Origin: Ceratobasidium sp. AG-K
Taxonomy: Eukaryota; Basidiomycota; Agaricomycetes; Cantharellales; Ceratobasidiaceae
Direction: 5' to 3'
NCBI GenBank assembly: GCA_037039685.1
Contig: JAWNGF010000001.1
Span: forward strand, 7,750,001 to 7,814,000
DNA length: 64,000 bases
Part shown: piece by piece, positions 22,023-34,943 of the stretch
Layout: each line of letters begins with the position of its first letter
Numbering within the stretch: the first letter of the stretch is position 1
Program-made: the position numbers and the translations under genes
The notes under the pieces: model-generated
What the model saw: the letters and a program-made list of their open reading frames with translations, nothing else
Database searches by the model: none
What the model was told of the DNA's origin: nothing

Positions 22023-24129
22023 ATGTCTGGCCTTAACCCAGGAGCTTTCGAGTTTGTCCCAGGGCAAGCGTTTCGCTTTGCACGTCCTGGTCAACCCCCG
22101 GCCCAGCCCCCTGCGGCCCAACCCACTCCCCCTCCAGCACCTGTCGAACGACCAGAGCAGACAGAGGCACCTCGACCCGCTCCAACCATCAGCCTCAATA
22201 TCGGAGGCTCACGGCCAACGGCGCCTTCTCCCGCGCCTGCACCGGTCGCTGCACCAGTGCCTGTACAAGCGCAAGCTCCTACTCCTGCACCCAACCCCGC
22301 GCCACCTGCCACCAAGGACAAGGACAAGGACGCAGATGCCCTGCGTGCAAAAGAAAAGTTCAACTTCACCGCAGACAAGTCCAAGACGACTGTCGATGCA
22401 GTGGTTCAAGAGCAGCAGGCGTTGGTAGACGAGGATACACTCAAGGATCTATATGGGGATTCGGCGCCCATCGACCCAAATAGTAAGCACACCGCAATCT
22501 CGCAATAAGCCAGTGTTGACAAGATTCAATCGATCAGTAAAGCAACATTTGAACATTGTATTCATTGGACATGTCGATGCTGGCAAGTCGACGATGGGCG
22601 GTCAACTATTGTATCTGTGCGGGATGGTTGACAAGCGAACGTTGGAGAAGTACGAACGAGAGGCAAAGGAAGCTGGACGAGAGAGTTGGTATCTGAGTTG
22701 GGCTTTAGATTCTACCCCACAAGAACGATCCAAGGTGGGCTCACCCTCCAATCGAAACATGCCCGTCTGACCGTCCATTCGCTCAGGGCAAAACGGTGGA
22801 AGTTGGACGAGCGTACTTTGAGACTGCTGCCAGGCGATACACCATCCTAGATGCGCCGGGCCACAAAACGTTTGTTCCATCCATGATCTCTGGGGCCGCG
22901 CAAGCCGATGTGGCGGTCCTAGTCATTTCTGCCCGCAAAGGCGAGTTTGAAACTGGATTCGAGAAGGGCGGTCAAACTCGTGAGCATATTATGCTTGTCA
23001 AGACGGCCGGTGTCAGCAAAGTTATTGTGGTTATCAACAAGATGGATGAATCGACCGTTGAATGGTCTGTGGACCGTTACAATGAGATCAAGGACAAACT
23101 CGTCCCGTTCGTAAAAGCCTCTGGATTCAACCCCAAAACGGACGTCAACTTTATTCCTGTGTCTGCGTTCACTGGGGCCAACATGAAGGAAAGGGTCGAC
23201 AAGGCCGTATGCCCGTGGTACTCGTACGTATATGCTCCGTAGTCTATCCGCCCAGGTACTCATCTTGGACTTTAGAGGACCTTCGCTGCTTGAGCTGCTG
23301 GATACTATGCCTATGGTTGATCGTAAGATCAACGGCCCAGTAATGATGCCCATATCTGAGAAGTACAAAGACATGGGCACCATTGTAGTTGGGAAACTCG
23401 AGAGTGGACGAGTTCACAAAAATGACAACTTGCTCCTTATGCCCAACAAGGTCAGCGTCATCTAATAATACTTTATCATAGCTCACGCGAGATTGATAGA
23501 CCACTATCGAAGTCACCGCTATCTACAACGAGATGGAAGAAGAAATCAACTTTGCCTATTCCGGCGATAACGTCCGCTTGAGGCTCCGAGGCGTAGACGA
23601 CGAAGATATTACGCCTGGCTTCGTGCTCACGTCTCCAGGAAAACCAGTTCACGCCGTTACCCAATTCGAGGCCGAGCTCGTCATCCTTGAACACAAGAAC
23701 ATTATCTGCGCTGGATATGGGGCCGTGATGCACGTACATACGCTAGCAGAAGAGGTCACCTTGTCGGTTAGTCTTCTCTCTCCGGTCTCAAGGCAATCGC
23801 GTGGCTAAAGTGGCCTTTAGGCTTTGCTCCATTACTTTGACAAGAAAACAAACCGCAAGTCCAAGAAGCCTCCTCAGTTTGCCAAAAAAGGGCAGAAAAT
23901 TATCGCATTGGTCGAGGCCACTGCGGCGGTTTGCGTCGAACCATTCAAGCAGTATCCTCAACTTGGTCGATTCACCCTGCGTGACGAGGGGAAGACGATT
24001 GCCATTGGCAAGGTCAGTCTATACGACTCTTTTGTATACTCTAATGACTCAGTTTTGACACAGGTCGTCAAACTCCGTGAGGCGGTCGATACAGCTACCG
24101 AGGGAGTCGCCGCTCTGTCAGTTGCTTGA
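22023..24129 (+). CDS. SUP35: Eukaryotic peptide chain release factor GTP-binding subunit (eRF3)
   Basis: Translational GTPase acting with eRF1 at stop codons. The N-terminal 155 residues are rich in Pro, Ala and Gln with a charged end ([15 protein letters not shown]), followed by the PAM2-like/M region [15 protein letters not shown]. The GTPase domain has G1 GHVDAGKS (about 22570), switch region [11 protein letters not shown]3 DAPGH (about 22850), G4 NKMD (about 23040) and the [17 protein letters not shown] block typical of eRF3/Hbs1/EF1A. Domains 2 and 3 follow ([13 protein letters not shown]; [26 protein letters not shown]) ending VAALSVA and TGA. The exon after VCPWYS starts GGACCTTCG, a phase-2 join that restores [10 protein letters not shown]. 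Unlike yeast Sup35, no long Asn/Gln-rich oligopeptide repeat is present at the N-terminus. Confidence 0.95.
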
Positions 24130-24240
24130 GATATACCAGGCGGTAGTAGTATTTTGCATTTTTGAATACACGTGGAGATCAAAATGAACATGTAACTGCG
24201 CACATCCAAAATTGAATCGCGTTGATTGTCCGAACGTTGG

Positions 24241-24728
24241 TTATAGAGCTGGATTGTCCTCTGGTCCGTTGCTACCAGGCATAAGCTACACGCGACGAGT
24301 ACGATCAAAGAGAGCCGCAGTGAGTGGAGAATGAACATACCATGCATATGTTGTTTCCGTTAAGTAGCGTCTGTGCCAGCTTGGTCTTTTTGACACCCTG
24401 GGGAGTAATCTCGCTGCGCGAGGGTAAGGGCAAGTTCAACGTCCCGAAATGATCAAACATACTATTCGGTAACATCGTCTAGCACCATATCTTTAGAGGA
24501 AAGGTCTCGATCAGTATATTCGCAGATTATACGGCTGAATGCACTCACTGACGAAATCATCGAAACCCAAGAGCGTTCCAACAAACTCGCGTTCGTTCTT
24601 CGTGATCACCCATATTCTCGCTCCAATACACTTATCGACCAATTCTGGAACCAGAGAATGAATAAATCTGTCAAGTGACGCATAAATGACATCAGATCCC
24701 TACCAAGAGGTAAGATTTGCGTAGCCAT
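24241..24728 (-). CDS. LSM5: U6 snRNA-associated Sm-like protein LSm5
   Basis: Component of the LSm1-7 (mRNA decay) and LSm2-8 (U6 snRNP) rings. Five short exons give about 85 residues: MATQILPL joins to ELVDKCIGARIWVITKNERE, then FVGTLLGFDDFV, NMVLDDVTEY, EITPQGVKKTKLAQTLLNGN and NICM, ending LMPGSNGPEDNPAL and TAA at 24241-24243. The Sm1 motif (FVGTLLGFDDFVNMVL) and Sm2 motif (LLNGNNICML) are plain. The first intron must run from GTAGGG to the CCAG just before AATTGG to place ELVDKC in frame. The gene was assembled by eye from exons too short to stand out individually. It converges on SUP35 with about 110 bp between stops. Confidence 0.9.
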
Positions 24729-25126
24729 GTCGTGTCTAGATGGTGGTTGCCTGCACGCGTTGTACTCGTTTACGATCTCGCCACATGTGTAACAAATAAA
24801 ACAAATTATATGGCGCACTGAGGAACAATCCAACAACTCGTCTATCAAAATTGATTCATTATAAAAACCAGGGCGCATTTTGCATCCTTTAGATACATAC
24901 ATGCACCAAACAAGTACTACAGACGGGGCGGGAAATATGATGGAATAAGGGTCGAGGAGAAAACTGGAAACAATGAGGTTCAGGGACGTAGCAGGGGAAA
25001 CAGGTGCGGATAGTTGGGTATCAATACAGACACCCGAAGATACATGCGGTTATGCTCAGTGTAAATCAAATAAGGGGGTAGAGAAAAAAAATAACTGGTG
25101 GAAACCAAGTGCTAGATATCTAACGC
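24729..25126. other. Intergenic region between LSM5 and importin alpha (both -)
   Basis: About 400 bp holding the LSM5 promoter and the importin alpha 3' untranslated region. No coding frame of note. A purine-rich segment (about 24925-25100) lies just past the importin stop. Confidence 0.5.
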
Positions 25127-27021
25127 CTACTGCTGACCGAAGTTGAAACCGCCTTGAGGAGCGACAACGTCGGAGTTGTACTAGCAGGAAAAAGATAAGC
25201 AAAATCACTAAAGCATAACACCTAGTCACTTACAGCAAAGGTTCCAGACTCGTCAACTTGAGGGGCGCCAATACCAGCATCCTCATCCTCCTCGTCAGGG
25301 AAGTATCTATCCATAATAAAGAAGGCCTTCTTGTAAATCTCCAAATTGTCATGATGCTGGAGGTTGTGAATGGTGATCATGCCACCCGCCTCCTCGACGT
25401 AGATTGCGTATTGATTGGCGGCTCCCGGTCCAGCGGCCTCCTTGTCCATCTCGCCAACTTTGAGAATATTGTCAAGTCCGTCGAGGGCGACTTGGATGAC
25501 CTTGTTGTCCATCATAGTCAAGAGGTCACACAGCGGCTTGATGCAACCTTGAGAAACGAGATAACGAATCTGAGATGGCTCCTGAAGGCCGCCCGACGTT
25601 GCATTGGAAATGGCCCAGCAGGCTTCCTTCTTGGTCTTGAAATCGGCATTCTGGAGAATGTTGATGAGAGGCGGGATAATGTTTGCCTCGATGACAGCCT
25701 GGATCTGGTGGGGAGAGCCGGCGGTAATATTGGAAATAGTCCAGCATGCCTCCTTTCGGATGCCGTCTTTGGGAGAAGACAAAAGAGAAAGGAGAGCCGG
25801 AAGGGCACCGGACGCAATCACAACTTGAGTTTGAAGGTCGTCGCCAGTCACAATGTTGCCGACTGAGCGAAGAGCGGGGGTTTGAACAGAAGTGGATGGG
25901 TGCATCAAGAGGTCGACAAGACGACGGCATACACCCGACTCGATAACGGCTTGAATCTTATCATTCGATCCATCAGAGAGGTAGGAAATCGCCCAGCAAG
26001 CATCAATGAGCACTTCATCATCCATTGAATAAATGAGTTTCGTCAGCACTGTAAGAGCAGGAGAAATCTATTGGCCCCGTGATCAGTTCGAGGTTTCAAC
26101 GTGGAAATAAAGCGACTTACCAGCTCCCAGTCAGGCTGAGGGTTCTTGCCACGACAAAAGTTGCTCAGAGTCCAGGTCGCGTTGCGAAGCATGCTGAGCT
26201 TGTGGTGCTCGCTAAGCAAAGCAAGCAGGGGGCGGAGCGCTCCTTGCTGCAAGACGTAATCGCGGCACTTGGGGGAATCACCAGCGATGTTCCCCAAGGC
26301 CCAAACGGCTTGTTCACGTACGTCCATAACAGGCGATGAGAGAAGGTTGATAAACTCAGGGACGGCGCCATTGGCGATAACGACCTGGGTGTGATCGGCG
26401 GTTCCAGATGCGATGTTTGTCAGTGCCCACGCAGCTTCGAACTAGAACCAAAGATTTCAGAACAATGACACCAGCCAGATAGTATCGATTTTACCTGCAG
26501 CATTGAATGGTTTCCTCGCAAAAATTCGACGAATCGAGGAACAACTCCGCATTCAATGACTTTTTCAATGGGGGGGTTCTTCTCCTTCGAGAGGAGCTTG
26601 CGGAACTTGGTCGTGGCGTCGAGCTGACGCTCCTGGTTGTCGGAGAAGACATCGGAGACCATTGCGGCAGCAGTCTGAAACGAAACGGGTCATAAGCACG
26701 TAAAAACGCGTAGTTTTTTTTAACACTGACCTCGGTTTGCCAGCCACTACCCTCGGCGCCTTCATCGTCGGAATCTGGTCCAAGGTCGACTGCGAGGTTA
26801 CGACGCTTGGAAATATTCTCGTCGCGCTTCTGTCGACGAATCTCGATCTGCTGCTCCTCGCGACGACGACGGAGCTCGTCCTGCTTCAACGCAGCCTTAT
26901 TTTTGAAATCTAGATACAACCAGATACGCGTCAATTTTACCAAAGCCCTACGCCCAACGCATTGGACGACATATAGAGATATAACAAACTTACTGTCACG
27001 ACGCTCTGAAACACGGCTCAT
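25127..27021 (-). CDS. SRP1: Importin subunit alpha (karyopherin alpha)
   Basis: Nuclear import adaptor that binds classical nuclear-localisation signals and importin beta. The N-terminal IBB domain is [20 protein letters not shown] followed by [16 protein letters not shown], preceded by [10 protein letters not shown]. An acidic linker ([11 protein letters not shown]) leads into the ARM repeats, with repeated Trp-Asn signatures such as [70 protein letters not shown] and [12 protein letters not shown]. After the last ARM repeat the acidic tail [17 protein letters not shown] is joined by an intron at GTAAGT to a final small exon encoding [17 protein letters not shown] and TAG at 25127-25129. 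Stopping before that intron would give an atypical end. The start is the ATG at 27019-27021. Eight or so exons. Confidence 0.94.
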
Positions 27022-27281
27022 AATGGTTAGATCTCGTGGGATATAATGAGGTGGTAGAGAGCGATGGTGGTTGGAGCTTCGGATTAGGAGGCGGATGGCT
27101 TTGATGAATCCGGATCATTCCAATCCAAAAACGCGGGGACAAACAAAAACGCTGAAGCGCCGACAGACAGGACGCATATAGTGTTCAAATGCAATTGTAT
27201 TCAACCCGGATTGGTCCTATTAATTGTCACATGGCACTGGATTTACAATTTCTATCTCAGCCATAGCACTATGAGCCACAT

Positions 27282-29400
27282 TTAGTCCGAGTCGTACACG
27301 ATGATTCGGTCGATATCCGAAGCGGCACCTGGAATACGGCAATTTTTAGAACGGACCCAAAAACCAGGTTATGTAACTTACCTCCGTCAAGACCACCAAT
27401 GGTGATACTGTTCTGTGAACCTTTGGTAAAGGTAACATTCAAAGTCTGGGTCATGATTACCCCTGCATTAGTGTTGCGCTGGCGCAGTGTTTCGACGGGG
27501 CCGCCATTGACGGACACCGTGGCGAATCGGGCAAGCTTGAAGCTTTGACCACTGACACCACGATTGTCTCCAACTAGAGCATTCTGTTTGAGCTAGTTTT
27601 ACAGGGAATTGTACTGCACTTACAGAGACCGTCGGGATTATGATAATAGAAGGATACCCATTGAGGTCGTCCATTGCCTTTGATTCCATTGATGGTGAGA
27701 GTCGAGTTGAGTCCAGAAACTGCCAGCAACGTAGTTAATAGATGCCACGAAAATAGATGTAAACCGACATACTGCCAGTCACGATCTGGTTTCCGGAGCA
27801 TGTAGGCTGTCATGGGTTGAGGATGTCAGGGTTGAGGATGTCATACGCCTGGTATGTGCTTACGCATCGTGTAGCAAAAGCCGATCCAGTAACAACACCT
27901 TTTTCCGCCTCGTACGTAGTTCCCTTAGGATAAATGAAGTTTCCTTGTGCATGCAGGTTAGAAAGGTCCAAGAGCGGCGAGTAAAGCAGATGGTTACCTG
28001 TTTTCACGTCAATAGAGTAGATATCATGCCAAATAATTTCGAGTTTGCCAGTACGATCATCGACCTCCACAGGTAGCCAGATGTACCTATTATTTTGAAA
28101 TTCAGGCATTGATAAAAATACGCCATGTGAGCAAGTCTTACCGACTCTCCTCAAGGAGCGCAGCAGTCGCCCATTGATCACCCGCATATATCCAGCTTGT
28201 ACGCTTCGTACCATTGACTCGAATATTAAAGGTACTCTGGCTGTTAAATGCTCGAGTACCCATACTAATACACCCCATCAATTTTAGCTGAAAAACAACG
28301 TTCATGCATGCTTACGGAGTGATATAATCCTGAATTGACCAAGGCCCCGATAGGTTTTTCGCAGAGAAATAGACAACGTTATTGGGCCGATAACCTGTCT
28401 TGTGCGACATGATAGCATAGTACATGCTTGGTGTCCGCAAGATGTTTGGAGCTTCGAGATCAAAATCTGTTTATAGCGTGATAATGTCAGGCCAGTCTCG
28501 ACATACATTCTCGCGGACCTACCGTAGAACGTATAGACCTCTTTCAACGGTCGCGTAAAGTTTTCGTTTAGGAGTGTGATCTTGTTATCGTGGGCAACAT
28601 CCGCGTCCCCGTTGCTGTATAGGGTGTAAACCTTGCCATCATCATCTTGGAAGAGGCCGAGATCCTGACTAAAGTCCCCAAGGGGGGTGAGGGTGTACTG
28701 GAACGTGTAAGGCCCTACATTGCATCCGATTTCAATATTCGTTGGGTAGGATAACTCTCGCAAACCCGCACCTGTAACGTTGGGGCTGGTTGCAACACCT
28801 TGTCGTAGGAGACCATACGTGCCGTTATCCGCATGGAACCACATCTGTACGTCCCATCAGGTTGGCTAGGCCCCGTATTTACAAACAAGTTTCTCACCAC
28901 CCAGGTTTTCGTAGGTTCATTCCACACGACTTTAGGCCGCTCGGCGACGGTTTCTGGACCAATTTCGGTGCCGTTGATTGGCGAGAGTGCTTTACCCTCG
29001 TTCTTCCAGTTCAAAAGATCCTTAGAGGAGTAGACGTTGATACCTAAATTTGGTGTAAGCGAAGAACTAGAGCTTCTGCGAGTGAATGTACATGCCGCTG
29101 AACAGAGGCGCGCCCTTTTCCTCGTTTTGACCGAACCAGTACCATGTATCTAACAAAAGCAACAGTTGAATACAGCGGCACTTCAATGACGAATATGACA
29201 AACCTCTATCCTTGACAATACCCCCTGCGTGCGCGTGCAGGACATTGCCGTCCGTGTCAAGCCACTCGGCTCCGGGTACTGGTACCGACAATGCGTTCAG
29301 AAGACGACGACAAAGCGAGGCAGCTGTCCCACATACCAATCCATTTGTTTGCCGCGAAGGCAACCTCAAACAAGCCAAGGAGCGCAAACGTAACCCTCAT
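27282..29400 (-). CDS. Secreted GH43 glycosidase with C-terminal CBM35, exo-beta-1,3-galactanase-like
   Basis: Predicted secreted enzyme attacking beta-1,3-galactan side of arabinogalactan proteins. The first exon gives a signal peptide, MRVTFALLGLFEVAFA, then ANKWI; a phase-1 intron joins it to VPGAEWLDTDGNVLHAHAGG. GH43 landmarks follow: DTWYWFGQNEEKG, NVYSSKDLLNWKNEG, TVAERPKVVWNEPTKTWVMW with an intron before VMW, LGLFQDDDGKVYTLYSNGDA, and FDLEAPNILRTPSMYY with the conserved Glu. The C-terminal carbohydrate-binding part has the pattern NFIYPKGTTYEAEKGVVTGSA, LARFATVSVNGGPVETL and ends SDIDRIIVYDSD, as in CBM35. The overall order and several blocks resemble the basidiomycete galactan 1,3-beta-galactosidase of GH43 subfamily 24. 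About ten exons. Substrate is inferred from family resemblance only. Confidence 0.85.
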
Positions 29401-29804
29401 TATGCTCGTCGTCTACGGAACAGCAAACCTCGTCGATTTCGCACGGGAGCATCGTATTTATACGGGCATACCTATGAGCCATGGCCTTCGGCGGTGAGTC
29501 GGTTGGAGTTTGAGGAAGCCTTGGCCGCAGAAAATAGCCAGATGGAGTAAATTGGCGGGTTCTTGAGCGAGCCAAGGTATGCCGCGGGCCGTCAGAACCC
29601 GCTATCCCTTTCCTGAGGAGCAAAACGCTATCCGGAGCGGTAGAAGCGGACGATGGTGCAAGAATGGGAAGGAAGGTACCAAAGGAAGCATATCAAATAC
29701 ATGTGCATATAGTCGAATCAAGTCGGAGGCGAGCACCGAATGGTTCTATTTACACGCCCTTAGTCACCCGACTTGGCAACCAGTACTGTAGAATTCTACA
29801 AACA
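29401..29804. other. Intergenic region between GH43 enzyme and NAT9-like gene (both -)
   Basis: About 400 bp. It must contain the promoter of the GH43 gene and the 3' end of the acetyltransferase transcript. The 100 bp directly upstream of the GH43 start is GC-mixed with no clear TATA element. I see no gene. Confidence 0.45.
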
Positions 29805-30755
<951 letters not shown>

Positions 30756-31323
30756 GGCAAGGTCAAGGACGGCGTCAAATTTTCGGGCACAACAGGCGAA
30801 AACAACTTTTTGGTTCGACGGGGCTTGTATATAAGAAAAACTACACACAGAAAACGATGCGCTATAGAACAAGCTAATGCATTTACATCGAGAAGCAGGC
30901 GATATGAAAATTGAAACGAGCTTTCTTGCGATGGGTGGAGTACAATGACTGTTTAAATGAGGATAGTACGGATTAGAAAAATGAGAAACAGAACAGGCAA
31001 ACGTCGAGGTGGGCACAGTTGACGCAGGATGTATTCAGGTGGTGGACCAGCTCATCCTCGTCAAGGTTAGCAGAACTGGTTCACTAACGTGCTCGTCGTC
31101 TAATGCCTCGTCCGACAACGAACAACCAAGAACAGGGCCATGAGAATATACGAGTTACAACACCGTGAGATACGGTCCGACCGAGTGCAAATTACCAGAG
31201 ACAGAATGCAAACAGAAAACGAGGAATAAACTGGTGGTGACGCTAGGTTGGCCGTTATAATACGAGTGCGGGGAGTTGATATAATACGCGTGTGGTTGTC
31301 GGAAAAGAATGGATTTGGGCAGT
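30756..31323. other. Gene-poor stretch: NAT9 promoter and Puf4 3' untranslated region
   Basis: About 570 bp between the NAT9-like start and the end of the Puf gene, both minus strand. No reliable coding frame. A long 3' untranslated region for the Puf transcript is likely. Confidence 0.45.
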
Positions 31324-34300
31324 CTACATGCCGTAGGGGAAGTTGGCCCGCTGGTAGGGATCGCTCATACCCGCAGAGATGCCGAGCGCGCCGTAGTTGT
31401 TCGGCATGGGGCTCGAAAAGGCCGAGACGTTGGGAAACGAGCCGGCCGAGTTCATGGGAGAATGGTGCAGGTTGGAGGGCATCATATGAGGGGTCCCGTA
31501 GTGGTCCATCGGCTGCTGCTGGATGCCATGGTGCAACTGCTGCGGCATGTTGTACAAGTTCGGGCGGTTGTATGCATCAGCGAGGGGACTATGGTGGACC
31601 GAAGGCTGGGAAACGTGGCGACCGCCCATCCCAATACCATTCCCGTTCATTGCCGCCATGTTGACGAGCGCGGCGTGCGGCTGGTTGTAACCGTGGCCTC
31701 CACCGTACTGATGGTGGTTCTCCATCTGCTCGCGCTGCAGCTTGCTCTGGATGCGCTTGCCGTACGGAGTGTTTCTGATCAGGGGCAAAATCGGACGGAT
31801 ACCCTCGACAAGCAGCATGCGCTGGGTAGGCTCGGCATAGTCAAGAGCAGTCTGAGGAGTAATTAGTGACCAGTGTCAGTGCGCGGCTAGATAACCATAC
31901 CTGAACGCAATAATTCCCAAACGAGTCGCGCAACAGCTTCTCGAGTCGGTTCCGGTTGAGAAGTTCCTCGATCAACATTTTGCGAGTATTATGTTCCGCC
32001 ACACGGATACACTGTCAAGAATATATCAGCATCACTTCGTTTAGGTGGCTAATGTAATTATCACAAACCTTTTCGATCACGTTTGAGCTAAACTTTTGAA
32101 CCGACAAGGCACAGACGTTTCCAATAAACTGACGAATCACAGCATCGCTGAAGCGGTTGTCGTTTAGGTCGAGAATGTATTGGACGACCTGCGTGATAGT
32201 GGCGCTCAGCTGGGCTGATGGCAAGCGAAATAGGCCAACTCACATAATTGCCATATGGGTCCTGAACCAGGGTCAGCGCGTTGAACGTAATCTCGGTGAC
32301 GAGTTGGATGCGCTGCGAGTCGGACGCGTGATCAATGCAGCGTTGAAGGACACAGCACCCGTGACGGTGGGTCGCGACTTCGACGCAGTGCGCAGCGACG
32401 GCATTGTAAATGAACTAGGCACAGAGGGTGAGCACAACCCCACCCCAAAATGAAACACCAAGTACCTGGTTGTCCTCTGGAATCAATCGGTTCAGGCACT
32501 TCTGGACGACGTGATTCCCATTCAAATCCTTGATCAACGTCACAACGTGCATGCTAAGCGCCATAATGATCGAATGGATCTGGACATCATAAGATGATGG
32601 ATTAGCCTACCGAACGACACATCGCAATAATTAAGCAGCAGGTTCTACATGAAACTAGGGTTGCGTACCTGGCGTTGTGTAGACAAAAAGTCGATCATCT
32701 TTTGCACGGCGCGAGTACCATGCATGTTCAATGAAATTCCAACCAGATCATGGGCGACCGATTCGCAGATCATGTTCCGTTGCTCATCGGTGGAGTATTC
32801 GAGAAGCTTCTGGCACAGATAGTTGCCAAATGGATCTAGAAAATGCTCGTCACAGACGAACCTCAACTTCGTTTACTAATACATACCTGTCATAAGTTCC
32901 GCAAAAAGGCTAAACGTTTCGTGGAAAATGATGTCTCGATGCTCAGGGACGCCCTCTTCCAATTTCTTTTGCAGATAGCGACAACCGTGCTGGTCCTTGC
33001 ACAGTGCAGGAATCTCGCCGACGAGGTCTTCTAACCGGGTGCCTGCAAAACGGTTGACTAGGAAACAATCAGACCAAAGCGAAGCAAGGAATGCCGTTAA
33101 ACTCACATTCACGATCCATATCACCGCGCTTGTGCTTGGTTCCATGCAAGCCGCCCATCTTGTTGTTTTCCTGAGACATGAAGCGACCATTACCGAGCGC
33201 AAGACCGTAACGGGATCCGTTGTGTTGGTACAACGCGGTAGAACCAGTGTGGGCGCCGTCGCGTGCGTTCCCATCATAGTCATACGAATTATAGGCTTGC
33301 GAACCTGGAATATCGTTGCCAAACTGTATAACACGTCTTTAGCGAAAATGAAATGCGTGAAACCCCATGCCAGCTCACGTTTTCATCGTTGCCTTGCACC
33401 GAGTTGAAGGCGACCGGGGCGTCGAATGCACCAGAGAGACGGTTCATATTGTATGCGCCGGCGTTTTGGTCGGCACCAAACGAGTCGCCGGCCGAGATCC
33501 CAACCGGCCTGCCAGTCATGTTCTGGCGTGCGGACATAGGGGTCGCCGGTACGCTCCTTGCGGATGGATTAACGATCGCGACGTTGTCGGTGAACCCGGT
33601 CGGGCTAGACGATATATTACCACCCATGCCAGAGGACGGGCGCGAGCCACCGATAGGGCCGGGGTTGGTGGCGTTGCGGAGACGAGGCTGGATGTCGTTG
33701 GGGCGGGCCGCGGAGAACTGAGGCCACTCAGACGACTTGGCGTTGGTATCGATGCGACCGTTCGGGCCTGGTCCACGAGGGGGAGTCTGAGAAAGTGGGG
33801 CGAGGTCGAGCGCGGCACTGGACGCCGAGAGCTTCGAGTACGAGTCGGATTTCAAGAGCGACTTGTTGTCTTCCTCGGACGACAGGGGCATAAAGTTGAC
33901 GGATTCTACAGCGGTGATGAGAAATGAGTACAAACGGCTACAAAACGCCACTTACTGTGCATGTCGCGCGAGACCTCCTTATCGAGCTCTTCGTCCAACA
34001 AAAAGCCGGGATTATACCCCTTGGACTGGGTGGCAGCGGGACCGAAGACACCGGCGCCGTTCTTGAGAATGCCAGCCTGGCCGGCCTGAGCAGTGGAACC
34101 GGAATTGCCGTCCCGAATGGACAGACCCTGCAAATTGATCCCTGCCAAATCGCCGTGATTCCCAGAGCCGCGACGCGAGCCAGGCATGCTTTTTGCGCCA
34201 GCAGCGTGTGTGTGGGAGCCAAACTGAGAGACGCTGGGCATGCCGACGGTGTGTGCGTGAGTGGCAGCGTCGGGAGAATAAGTGTTGTATTCTGCGTAGT

Positions 34301-34943
34301 CAGCATAGTTAACCGACTTGCGCTTCTCGGTCGCGTTGGCAGGGCTGTGAAAGGCACTTTGGGGCGTTCCGAAGCTGACTCCGCTGAAAAGAGAGCCGTT
34401 GCTGAGACGACTGCCGGGGGCGAGAGCATGCGATGAGAGCGCGGCCGCAATGTCGCCATCATGGAGGCCGGGCTGCAGAACGCTGTTAGTGCGCGGGGGA
34501 GTCGTAGGCGCCGACATGGCGGGATGGTGTTGCATCGCTCCGCCGCCTATGAGCGAGAGGGCCGGGTTGAGTGCAGAGCCACCGATGGCCGGACTTCCCA
34601 TGAGTCGCTGCTCCTCCATGGCCTGCTGGCGCTCGAGCATGCGCATCTGCTCTTCGAAAATCTGGCGCTGTTGTAAGCGCTGGCGTTCGTGCTCCATGCG
34701 CTTTTGTTCGATACGCTGCAGGGTGTCAGCGGGGGCAGAAGGAGAGATTGAAGTGCTTACAGAATTTACATCGGGCAAATTAGCACCCTGTCGCGCCGCC
34801 TAAGCCGTTCTCAGCATCGGAGGTGGAGCAGCCGGAGAGTGGCGACTTACCGAGTTTGCCAGGTCCAGAAAAGCCGGAGGACTGCGATTTCTTTCGGTAT
34901 TTCCCCCAGCTGGCGCACCGCGTTGATCCAAAGTCGGAACCAT
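31324..34943 (-). CDS. Pumilio-family RNA-binding protein, Puf4-like
   Basis: Post-transcriptional repressor that binds UGUA-type sites in 3' untranslated regions. Starts MVPTLDQRGAPAGGNTERNR at the ATG 34941-34943, with a low-complexity Ser/Gly/Ala-rich half containing a Gln/Glu/Arg helix (IEQKRMEHERQRLQQRQIFE). The PUM homology domain runs from about 33050 to 31740 with eight repeats: DQHGCRYLQKKLEEG, DPFGNYLCQKLLEYS, NMHGTRAVQKMIDFL, DLNGNHVVQKCLNRL, HRHGCCVLQRCIDHA, DPYGNYVVQYILDLN, QKFSSNVIEK and DSFGNYCVQTALDYA. The repeat-1 CRYLQKK and overall residues resemble yeast Puf4/Puf5 more than Puf3. After the domain a His/Asn/Met-rich tail ends FPYGM and TAG at 31324-31326. Ten or more exons. 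Confidence 0.92.

Noticed and set aside
33367..33927. Long plus-strand open frame of about 186 codons
   Set aside because: It lies antisense to the Ser/Gly-rich coding part of the Puf4-like gene; composition is Arg/Val-rich as expected for a reversed-strand shadow, with no motifs.
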